NCBI GenBank assembly: GCA_003221075.1
Contig: QHUF01000181.1
Coordinates: 1-11,409, forward strand
Reading direction: 5' to 3'
DNA: 11,409 nt
DNA from: Gemmatimonadota bacterium
GTDB taxonomy: Bacteria > Gemmatimonadota > Gemmatimonadetes > Gemmatimonadales > GWC2-71-9
The position numbers and the translations under genes are program-made. Under the pieces are notes generated by a model that did not search any database, was not told the DNA's origin, and saw only the letters and a program-made list of their open reading frames with translations. This document shows positions 6,233-11,409 of this stretch, piece after piece. Each line of letters opens with the position of its first letter. Positions within the stretch are counted from its first letter, which is position 1.

Positions 6233-7072
6233 ATGCAGCAGGCTCGCACGGCAGAACTCAGCAGCCAGGCAGACACGCTGCGGCGGCTCCATGTCGAGGG
6301 GCCGATGCTCGTGCTGCCCAATGCGTGGGACGCCGGCAGTGCACGGATCTTGTTGGAGGCGGGCTTCGCCGCTCTCGCGACGACCAGCGCGGGGATCGCC
6401 TTCAGCCTGGGATACCCGGATGGCGAGCGCATCAGTCGCGACGAGATGCTGGCGGCTGTCGCGCGGATTACCCGACGGATCTCCGTTCCCATTACCGCAG
6501 ATATGGAAGCGGGCTACGGCCAGACGCCCGACGCCGTCGCCGAGACTGCTCGCCGCGTCATCGACGCCGGCGCGATAGGGATGAATCTCGAAGATCGGAT
6601 GGAAGAGAAGCCCTTGATCGAGTTCTCGCTCGCGGTCGAGCGCGTGCGAGCCGCTCGTCGCGCCGCTGACTCGACTGGTGTGCGTCTCGTGCTGAACGCC
6701 AGAACTGACGCGTTCGAAGCCCCGGAGCTCCCCCGAGACAAGCGGCTCGGGGAGGCGGTGCGGCGCGGGAACGCGTTTCGCGAGGCGGGTGCGGATTCGG
6801 TGTTCGTGCCGTTCGTCGGCGACCGCGACACGATCGAGCAGCTGGTGCAGCAGATTCATGCACCAGTGAACATCCTCGGCACACCCAACGCTCCGACACT
6901 CAAGGAGCTGGCCGCGCTCGGCGTGCGTCGTGTGACGTTCGGCTCGGCGCCGATGCGCGCGACACTCGGCTTGGTGCGCCGGATGGCGCGCGAATGGAAG
7001 GAGAAGGGCACTTACGGAACACTGGACGCGTACGGGATTCCGTTCGCCGATCTACAGAAGCTGTTCGCCTAG
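6233..7072 (+). CDS. Isocitrate lyase/phosphoenolpyruvate mutase family protein
   Basis: The 279-residue TIM-barrel enzyme belongs to the ICL/PEPM superfamily, which makes or breaks C-C or P-C bonds next to a carboxylate, usually with Mg2+. Visible hallmarks are LPNAWDAGSAR (28-38), TTSAGIAFSLG (50-60), the metal-binding region ITADMEAGYG (87-96; D90, E92), NLED (118-121) and LNARTDAF (154-161; R157). The KKCGH loop typical of true isocitrate lyase is absent, and the length fits the short PEP-mutase/methylisocitrate-lyase-like group. Many of its members are oxaloacetate or carboxy-PEP-type hydrolases or are uncharacterised, so the substrate stays open. ATG 6233 gives the usual N-terminus; no Shine-Dalgarno is in place, but a promoter ending at 6224 suggests a leaderless mRNA. 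The TAG stop lies in a CTAG shared with the convergent gene. Confidence 0.9.
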   Translation: MQQARTAELSSQADTLRRLHVEGPMLVLPNAWDAGSARILLEAGFAALATTSAGIAFSLGYPDGERISRDEMLAAVARITRRISVPITADMEAGYGQTPDAVAETARRVIDAGAIGMNLEDRMEEKPLIEFSLAVERVRAARRAADSTGVRLVLNARTDAFEAPELPRDKRLGEAVRRGNAFREAGADSVFVPFVGDRDTIEQLVQQIHAPVNILGTPNAPTLKELAALGVRRVTFGSAPMRATLGLVRRMAREWKEKGTYGTLDAYGIPFADLQKLFA

Positions 7073-7824
7073 TTCAACTCCACGTGCAGGTGATCGGCGG
7101 TGCCGACGTGCCGCCGGGTATCGAATCCCATCAGCCAGAAGTAGAACTGGATGCCGCGGTTCTTGATGACGCCGCGCCGTGTGGTCCGCAGGTCGACCGC
7201 ATGAATCCAGCCATCTTTCTGCTTGTAATGGCGCGTGCGACTGTTGGCCGGCAGACCCATCTTGCCGTAGTCCTCCGGGACGCGGCCGGTATCGGTGATC
7301 AGGATATCACGATCCACGAGGATGGCCGTGGACAGGGCGAGGCGCAGGAGCGGATGCACCGAGCCGTAATACGCGCGCACCGGCGCCGATTTGGCGTTCA
7401 CGCTCGCGAGATAGAGTAAGGAATAGCCGCAGTAGAAGAGGACGAGCGGGAGCGCGACCCATTTTGCCAGCGGCATGACCAGCGCTCGACCGCCGCGCAC
7501 TCCCCGGCGCATGAACTTCCGAGCGATCCAGACGGCGTACATGGTGATTACCCCGCCAGTCAGAATGGCTGCGGTGAGGAGGGACAGCCACACCGGTGTG
7601 CCGCCGTGCTCGTAGAAGAACACCGAGCCACGCACCAAAACCGCAAACGGCAGGGCAATGATCAGGGCGAGCTTCAGCACGCCGCTCAGGATCGCGACGC
7701 CGAGCGCGCGCCATTCAGCAGCATTGGCGGGAGCGGCCTGCCGCACCTTCTTGCGCCACTTCCGCTTCCATTCCTTTTGCGCTTCGCGCTTGAGCCGCTC
7801 GAGCTTTACAGCGATCCCATCCAT
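7069..7824 (-). CDS. Membrane protein with a C-terminal M15/LAS-peptidase-like ending
   Basis: This 251-residue protein is not a family I can name with confidence. Residues 1-40 are strongly basic and probably helical (KLERLKREAQKEWKRKWRKK). Three hydrophobic segments follow (about 41-66, 78-100 and 118-142). The final 85 residues are soluble and contain TRHY (H199), WIHAVDLRT (H208, D211) and, eight residues before the end, DHLHVEL (H245, H247). A His...AxDl...HxH pattern is the zinc-site signature of M15/LAS peptidases, which cut peptidoglycan cross-links or act as endolysins; the spacing here is not canonical, so this is a hypothesis. If it is right, the protein would be a membrane-anchored cell-wall peptidase. 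ATG 7824 is chosen over an upstream frame extension to 7893, which reads as non-coding. The gene is divergent from the DUF4349 gene (81-base spacer), and its stop overlaps the previous gene's stop in CTAG. Confidence 0.75.
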   Translation of the reverse strand: MDGIAVKLERLKREAQKEWKRKWRKKVRQAAPANAAEWRALGVAILSGVLKLALIIALPFAVLVRGSVFFYEHGGTPVWLSLLTAAILTGGVITMYAVWIARKFMRRGVRGGRALVMPLAKWVALPLVLFYCGYSLLYLASVNAKSAPVRAYYGSVHPLLRLALSTAILVDRDILITDTGRVPEDYGKMGLPANSRTRHYKQKDGWIHAVDLRTTRRGVIKNRGIQFYFWLMGFDTRRHVGTADHLHVELN

Positions 7825-7843
7825 ATCGACAAATCTACGGACG

Positions 7844-7897
7844 TCCGGTGTGCAAGGGGTCAGAGGAAGCCCGTCTCTTGAGGAATCCTCCACCGGA
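7844..7897 (+). promoter_or_regulatory. Possible leader hairpin covering the ribosome binding site of the DUF4349 gene
   Basis: TCCGGTG (7844-7850) is the exact reverse complement of CACCGGA (7891-7897), and inside it GAGGA (7863-7867) pairs with TCCTC (7886-7890). The right arm covers most of the CGGAG Shine-Dalgarno (7894-7898) of the GTG start at 7906. It only matters if transcription starts before 7844, which is unknown. It could equally be a leftover of a palindromic repeat. Confidence 0.25.
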
Positions 7898-7905
7898 GTC
7901 TTCCA

Positions 7906-8799
7906 GTGAGACTGCCTACGATTGCTTTGATTTGCAGCGCTGCCTTGGCCTCATGCACACTCGAGCGCTCGACGGTGACCGCACGAGACTCCGCAAGCGC
8001 AGACTACCTTCAGGTCCAGCGCCAGCGAAGGATCGGCTACGACGCCAACGGGAACCCGTCCCCGGTTGCGCTCAGTGAGGTCGTGGTCACCGGGACGGCG
8101 GACTCGCTCCCTTCCGTCTCCGCTGCCGACGTCTCGAACATGGTCATTCGCACTGCCACTGCGTCCATCGAGGTCGACTCGCTGGAGACCGCCGTTGCCG
8201 AATTGAGGCAGCTGGCAACCCGCGTCGGCGGATACGTCGGTGGAGCCGGAGTCGCTACCGGGAAGAACCAGCTGCGGCAGGCTTTCATCGAGTTGAAGGT
8301 GCCGGCCGGGCGGTTCGATGAAGTCGTGGCCGGGCTCAGGCCCATGGGGAGACTCGAGTCGGTCAACGTCAACGCCCAGGACGTCGGCGAAGAGTACGTG
8401 GACGTCACCGCCCGGATCGACAACGCGCGGCGGCTCGAACAGCGGCTGATCGGCCTTCTTGCCACGCGCACCGGGAAACTCAAGGACGTGCTGGATGTCG
8501 AGCAGACGCTGGCGCGGGTGCGCGAAGAGATCGAACGGTATGAGGGCCGAATCCGGTATCTCCGCGCGCATATCGCGATGAGTACGCTCAATGTCACGCT
8601 GCACGAGCCGCTTCCCATCGTAGCCGCTACCGGTCGCGGTCCGATCGCCGAAGCGTTCCGGCAGGCGTGGCGCAACTTCGTTGTTCTCCTATCGCTGGCG
8701 GTCCAGTCGCTCGGCGTCGTCCTGCCGCTTGGCTTCGTCGCGGGCGGCGCCTGGTTCGTGACGCGGCGGTGGCGAGTCGCAAGACAACGTGCCGCGTAG
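7906..8799 (+). CDS. DUF4349 domain-containing lipoprotein
   Basis: The 297-residue envelope protein matches the DUF4349 family, which has no proven function. It has a lipoprotein signal with the lipobox LASC (C17). Residues 55-75 include EVVVTGTA. The DUF4349 core (about 78-285) shows MVIRTATASIEV (79-90), VGGYVGGAGV (107-116), FIELKVPAGRFDEVVAGLR (127-145), a long coiled-coil-like helix (about 170-225) and a C-terminal membrane helix (about 257-285) with a basic tail, which is the family's usual architecture. A lipid anchor together with a C-terminal membrane helix is characteristic of family members. The GTG start at 7906 is chosen because CGGAG lies 7 bases before it and the signal peptide starts there. 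It may share a leader region with the divergent membrane peptidase-like gene, which also acts at the envelope. Confidence 0.9.
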   Translation: MRLPTIALICSAALASCTLERSTVTARDSASADYLQVQRQRRIGYDANGNPSPVALSEVVVTGTADSLPSVSAADVSNMVIRTATASIEVDSLETAVAELRQLATRVGGYVGGAGVATGKNQLRQAFIELKVPAGRFDEVVAGLRPMGRLESVNVNAQDVGEEYVDVTARIDNARRLEQRLIGLLATRTGKLKDVLDVEQTLARVREEIERYEGRIRYLRAHIAMSTLNVTLHEPLPIVAATGRGPIAEAFRQAWRNFVVLLSLAVQSLGVVLPLGFVAGGAWFVTRRWRVARQRAA

Positions 8800-8827
8800 G
8801 CGGCGAATTCCGTCCCTTACCCGCAGT

Positions 8828-8857
8828 TGTGCCAGGGGACAGTTTTCGAACCGTCCC
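8828..8857. repeat. REP-like hairpin with a TTCG loop
   Basis: Bases 8836-8844 (GGGACAGTT) and 8849-8857 (AACCGTCCC) pair with one A-C mismatch around the loop TTCG (8845-8848). No T tract follows, so it is not an ordinary terminator. It lies in the 74-base spacer between the DUF4349 and ACT genes. The phrase GTGCCAGGGGACAG that begins the left arm reminds me of REP-type repeats linked to IS200-like (RAYT) transposases; that is memory, not a search. Here it would be a single half-degenerate copy. Confidence 0.4.
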
Positions 8858-8873
8858 GAACAACGAGGCCGGT

Positions 8874-9284
8874 ATGACGGACACGATCCGGAGGATCGAC
8901 TACTACTATGTGACGGCGCCCGACAAACCGGGCGTCGGAGCGGAGATCCTGGGCAAGCTGCGCGATGCCGGTGTGAACCTGCTGGCCGTCCACGCTTTTC
9001 CAAGTGCGCGGCGGTCGCAGCTCGACGTCGTGCCGGCGGACGCGGTCGCATTTCAGGCCGCCGCAAAAGCCGCGGGCCTCAAGCTCTCGAAGCCGAAAGC
9101 CGTTTTCCTGGTCGAAGGCGACGACCGCGTCGCCGCCTTCGCGCAACTGTTGTCGCGGCTCGGCGCTGCCGGCATCAACGTCACGGCGGCGACCGGGGTA
9201 CGTTCGGGGATGGGCCGCTATGGCGCGCTCGTGTGGGTGAAGCCTGGCGACGTGAGAAAGGCTGCCGCAGTCCTGGGGGCGTGA
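8874..9284 (+). CDS. Small protein with two tandem ACT domains
   Basis: The 136-residue protein consists of two ACT-like units and no enzyme domain. Unit one (about 7-72) begins IDYYYVTAPDKPGVGAEILGKL with the usual ACT helix and DAGVNLLAVHAFP, the turn where ligands bind. Unit two (about 73-136) begins KPKAVFLVEGDDRVAAFAQLL and has GINVTAATGV. ACT domains bind small ligands, often amino acids, at subunit interfaces and regulate metabolic enzymes, so a free-standing tandem protein is probably a sensor or regulatory subunit; its partner is unknown. The ATG at 8874 has CGAGG (8864-8868) correctly placed. Upstream the frame is open into the DUF4349 gene, but that stretch reads as out-of-frame shadow. 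It lies between the DUF4349 lipoprotein and the basic protein, on the same strand, with no terminator between. Confidence 0.85.
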   Translation: MTDTIRRIDYYYVTAPDKPGVGAEILGKLRDAGVNLLAVHAFPSARRSQLDVVPADAVAFQAAAKAAGLKLSKPKAVFLVEGDDRVAAFAQLLSRLGAAGINVTAATGVRSGMGRYGALVWVKPGDVRKAAAVLGA

Positions 9285-9343
9285 GGGCTCCATCGGAAGG
9301 CAGTGGCGTATCAATGGGCGACCCTCAGCTCTGGAGGATCCAC

Positions 9344-9622
9344 ATGGCTTCACGCACCGAGCGCTTCAAAACAGCAGCAGTCAAAGCAGCCAGGACGGCC
9401 AGGAAGTGGGCACAGACTGCTGCACGCGAGGCAGACCGGTTGCTGAAGGAAGCGCAGAAACGCGCCAAGACGGACGAGCGGCAGCGGCGCATCAAAGCGG
9501 CGTTGCGCCGGACCGGAAAGGTGCTGAAGGCCGCGGGCCGTGCCGCGATCGTCGCAGGAGTCGCGGCCGGCATTGCCTCGGCGCGGGCCGAGAACCGCAA
9601 ACTCAAAAAGAAAAAGGGCTAG
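9344..9622 (+). CDS. Very basic Lys/Arg/Ala-rich small protein
   Basis: The 92-residue protein is made almost wholly of Ala, Arg and Lys. I count 14 Lys and 15 Arg against 7 acidic residues, a net charge near +22. It looks helical, with AARTARKWAQTAAREADRLL first, a hydrophobic Ala/Val/Ile stretch at 63-81 (AAGRAAIVAGVAAGIASAR) and a KLKKKKG tail. This composition is found in histone H1-like or AlgP-like nucleoid proteins, but also in proteins with one amphipathic or membrane helix that bind acidic surfaces; the sequence does not decide. The ATG at 9344 has an excellent Shine-Dalgarno (TGGAGGAT, 9332-9339). An in-frame ATG at 9314 has none and is rejected as start. It is the last gene of the rightward group, and its TAG is shared with the convergent EVE gene through a CTAG at 9619-9622. 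Confidence 0.8.
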   Translation: MASRTERFKTAAVKAARTARKWAQTAAREADRLLKEAQKRAKTDERQRRIKAALRRTGKVLKAAGRAAIVAGVAAGIASARAENRKLKKKKG

Positions 9623-10035
9623 TCGTCCATACCACTGAGCTGCAAGACTCTTTTCCACTGGGGCGCCGTCACAGGACTGACTGACAGGCGCCCCTGTCGT
9701 ACAATCGGCAGGTCCGCAAACGTCTTGTCCGCCTTGATCTGCGCCAGCGTCACCGGTCGCGGCAGGCGGCGATGCGCCTTGAGATCGATCACGACGAGCT
9801 TCTCGTCACCCTTCTTGGGGTCCGGGTAGGGCGCCGACACGACAGTTGCCCACCCGACCACCGCCTTCTGGTCCCCCGTGTGGTACACGAGCACCTGGTC
9901 GCCCGCGTGCATCGACCTGAGGTTCCTCAGCGCCACGGGATTCTTGACGCCGTCCCACACCGCCGTTTTTTCGCGCTCCAGATCGTCGTAGCTGTAGGTC
10001 GAGGGTTCGGACTTTACCAACCAGTAGTTCGCCAT
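9619..10035 (-). CDS. EVE domain-containing protein
   Basis: The 138-residue protein is a single EVE domain, a PUA-like fold. It begins MANYWLVKSEPSTYSYDDLE and has TAVWDGVKNPVALRNLRSMHAGDQVLVYHTG, both typical of bacterial EVE proteins and human THYN1. The family binds modified bases, and EVE proteins have been linked to reading DNA methylation or hydroxymethylation and to genome defence or repair. Here the aromatic and charged residues of the binding face (W5, K8, E10, W27) are in place, as judged from memory of the family. The ATG at 10035 follows the stop of the alpha/beta hydrolase gene by two bases (TAAAAATG), so they form an operon; GGAT lies just upstream. It is the last gene of the leftward operon. 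Confidence 0.93.
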   Translation of the reverse strand: MANYWLVKSEPSTYSYDDLEREKTAVWDGVKNPVALRNLRSMHAGDQVLVYHTGDQKAVVGWATVVSAPYPDPKKGDEKLVVIDLKAHRRLPRPVTLAQIKADKTFADLPIVRQGRLSVSPVTAPQWKRVLQLSGMDD

Positions 10036-10037
10036 TT

Positions 10038-10682
10038 TTAGATCCGCGCCGCCCATTGTTGGACCGTTTCCGCCAGTTCGTTCATCACGTCGCCCTCCGT
10101 CTTACCCGTTCGTTTCGGCACCTTGAACGAATGGTCGCCCTCTTCGATCAGATGCAGGGTCGCCCGATCGCCCAAGCCCTTCACGACCCCCTGCAACAGA
10201 TCGAGCTGGGCAAATTCGTCGCGCGTCCCCTGAAGGAATAGCATCGGCACGTCAACAGACGTTAAATGCTCGGCGCGCGCGGTGCCGGGCCGGCCGGGCG
10301 CATGCAAGGGAAATCCAAGGAAGACGAGTCCGCGTACGCCCGGGAGCGGCTCATGCGCTTGTGCCTGTGACGTCATCCGCCCGCCAAACGACTTCCCACC
10401 GGCGATGAGCGGCAATTCCGGCGCCCGATGCGCTGCCACAAGGACGGCAGCACGGACGGCAGCCTCAGCAACCCCCGGCGAATCGGGCCGGTTCTTGCCG
10501 GCTTGCATGTACGGAAACTCGTAACGGTAGGTCGCGATGCCGCGCCCCGCGAAGCCGTCCGCCGCTTGCGCGAGAAAATGGTGTCGCATCCCCGCCCCGG
10601 CCCCGTGCGCGAGCACGTACAGCAGCCGGGCATCGTGCGGCCGAACGAGCAACCCCTCTTCAGTCTTCCCCAAGGCGCTCAT
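10038..10682 (-). CDS. Alpha/beta hydrolase (Tex30/KANL3 or dienelactone hydrolase-like)
   Basis: The 214-residue enzyme has a complete alpha/beta hydrolase frame: the oxyanion-side LAHGAGAGMRH (24-34), the nucleophile elbow GGKSFGGR (S98), the acid in LQGTRDEF (D155) and the catalytic histidine in EEGDHSF (H184). The HGAGAG opening with an AGGKSFGGRM elbow is the pattern of the small Tex30/KANL3-type hydrolases, whose substrates are mostly unknown. No signal peptide is seen, so it is cytoplasmic. The ATG at 10682 overlaps the LigD end by 23 bases and the gene ends two bases before the EVE start, so all three are probably one transcript. This placement does not prove a role in repair. Confidence 0.9.
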   Translation of the reverse strand: MSALGKTEEGLLVRPHDARLLYVLAHGAGAGMRHHFLAQAADGFAGRGIATYRYEFPYMQAGKNRPDSPGVAEAAVRAAVLVAAHRAPELPLIAGGKSFGGRMTSQAQAHEPLPGVRGLVFLGFPLHAPGRPGTARAEHLTSVDVPMLFLQGTRDEFAQLDLLQGVVKGLGDRATLHLIEEGDHSFKVPKRTGKTEGDVMNELAETVQQWAARI

Positions 10683-11409
10683 TGAGCCGCTCCAGCACGT
10701 GCACCAAGTCAGGGATGGTCTCGAGGACCGCTAACACCGGATCGTCTCCAAGCTTCTTCATGCGCTTCAGCGCGTTGGTGATCGTGAAGTTGCTGTTGTG
10801 CAGCATGGCGTTCACCTCGTCCCATTCGATCGGCATCGACATCGGCGCGCCGGGGGATGGGCGCACGCTGTAGGGCGCCACCATCAGCTGGCCGGCACGG
10901 TTCTGGAATGCGTCGACGTAGACCTTCCCTTCCCGCTTGCTGATCGTCCGCTGCGTCGTCGCGATGTCGGGATGTTCATCCGTGACGAGCCGCGCGAACA
11001 GCATCGCGAGCTGCAAGGACTGCGCGTAGGTGAGCTGCCGCCCCACCGGCAGCATGATGTGCAGCCCTGACTTCCCCGTCGTCTTGACGAACGCGGGCAT
11101 TTCGACGTCGTCGCACAGCTTCCGCATCGTCTTGGCCAGCGCGATGACGTGCGCGAATGGTGCGTCCTTAGGATCGAGGTCGATCAGGCACCAGTCTGGG
11201 CGGGTGAGATCGTCGATGCGGCTCATCCAGATGTGCAGCGGGATCGTGCCGAGGTTCACGAGATACACGAGCGACTCCACGTCGTTGCAGACGAAGTAGT
11301 CGATATCGCGCTGCGTATCTTCGCTCCAGATCGGAATCGTCTGGATCCAGTCGGGCACGAAGCCCGGTGCGTCTTTCTGATAGAAGGACTTCCCGTTGAT
11401 GCCGTCCGG
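10660..11409 (-). CDS. ligD: DNA ligase D, polymerase/primase domain (C-terminal part, runs off the window)
   Basis: The frame is open from the right window edge to a TGA at 10662-10660, giving 249 residues without the start. The edge sequence GINGKSFYQKDAPGFVPDWI is the classic entry of the LigD polymerase domain. Further marks (residues counted from the edge) are PLHIW (57-61), the catalytic aspartates in LIDLDPKD (D77, D79), KTTGKSGLHIMLPV with S114 and H117, and KVYVDAFQN (D166). This archaeo-eukaryotic primase-type polymerase fills and extends ends during Ku-dependent non-homologous end joining. The protein ends with the polymerase domain. The ligase (and nuclease) domains should therefore lie N-terminal, beyond the window, as in Pseudomonas-type LigD, unless this is a stand-alone polymerase. 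A GTG at 11358 is not the start because the homology continues through it. Confidence 0.93.
   Translation of the reverse strand, partial: PDGINGKSFYQKDAPGFVPDWIQTIPIWSEDTQRDIDYFVCNDVESLVYLVNLGTIPLHIWMSRIDDLTRPDWCLIDLDPKDAPFAHVIALAKTMRKLCDDVEMPAFVKTTGKSGLHIMLPVGRQLTYAQSLQLAMLFARLVTDEHPDIATTQRTISKREGKVYVDAFQNRAGQLMVAPYSVRPSPGAPMSMPIEWDEVNAMLHNSNFTITNALKRMKKLGDDPVLAVLETIPDLVHVLERLNERLGED

Larger units (their letters stand above)
5213..6234 (-). pseudogene. Broken serine hydrolase gene (class C beta-lactamase/LACTB-like, S12 family) with an internal self-copy
   Basis: Two parts of one lipoprotein hydrolase lie in different frames. The N-terminal part (202 codons, 6234 to about 5629) has a signal segment with a possible lipobox Cys (LLLALVVLQTAC, C26), the catalytic SxxK motif in IGSVSKPL (S99, K102), HLAGIRHY (146-153) and the Tyr motif FSYSSYGFN (Y189). 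The C-terminal part (about 5515-5213) continues FGSAHLQPGYLK and has the third motif HGGGSVGG. Compared with LACTB, about 70 residues between ISAVVE and FGSAHLQPGYL are missing. In their place sits a 114-base exact copy of codons from near the N-terminus (about residues 29-66), read out of frame, and the two halves are not in one frame. As given, no intact enzyme can be made; the N-terminal frame would end at 5290 after 314 residues with a nonsense tail. Either a real mutation or an assembly error is possible. The start is uncertain: ATG 6234 has no Shine-Dalgarno, and a GTG at 6249 is an alternative. Confidence 0.85.

Noticed and set aside
5290..6492. A single 400-codon minus-strand gene for the hydrolase starting at 6492
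   Set aside because: The first 86 codons are antisense to the PEP mutase-family gene and read as nonsense. The last part after the repeat is also out of frame, so only the middle is genuine.
6233..7072. True isocitrate lyase (aceA) or methylisocitrate lyase (prpB)
   Set aside because: The KKCGH catalytic loop is missing and no glyoxylate or methylcitrate genes are nearby, so only the superfamily call is justified.

Overview
The window is high-GC bacterial chromosome, densely packed, with short spacers and several stop/start overlaps. I see no tRNA, rRNA, CRISPR array, transposase or phage gene. The gene content (NagB fused to a PIG-L deacetylase, a DUF1097 membrane protein, a DUF4349 lipoprotein, a C-terminal LigD polymerase domain, an EVE protein) suggests a free-living soil or sediment bacterium. 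Gemmatimonadota or a related phylum is my best guess, but it rests on general resemblance and not on a marker gene.

Layout from left to right. (1) The last 29 codons of a membrane protein run with a one-base overlap into a 636-residue NagB/PIG-L fusion, so this is probably the end of an amino-sugar uptake and catabolism operon. (2) A DUF1097 membrane protein follows, ending at a strong palindromic terminator. (3) A 311-base gap holds that terminator, a second terminator facing the other way with no intact gene to serve, and a possible 3' gene remnant. (4) A histidine kinase and an OmpR-type response regulator overlap by ATGA and form a two-component system. (5) On the minus strand, convergent with the regulator, lies a LACTB-like serine hydrolase lipoprotein gene. 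It is broken because its middle is replaced by an exact 114-base copy of its own 5' part. (6) Divergent from it is an isocitrate lyase/PEP mutase family enzyme with a good promoter placed so that the mRNA may be leaderless. (7) Convergent with that is a minus-strand membrane protein whose C-terminus looks like an M15/LAS-type zinc peptidase. (8) On the plus strand come a DUF4349 lipoprotein, a tandem ACT-domain protein and a very basic 92-residue protein. (9) On the minus strand, entering from the right edge, is a tight operon: the C-terminal polymerase domain of LigD (end-joining repair), a Tex30/KANL3-type alpha/beta hydrolase and an EVE-domain protein.

Most of this is ordinary accessory metabolism, signalling and DNA repair; I do not see a clear new defence system. 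The observations most worth checking are the self-copy repeat in the LACTB-like gene (true mutation or assembly error), the substituted active-site residue in the fused NagB, the LAS-like ending of the membrane protein, and the ligD-hydrolase-EVE operon. A smaller curiosity is that two convergent gene pairs share a CTAG as both stop codons, and one divergent pair may share a CATG as both start codons.
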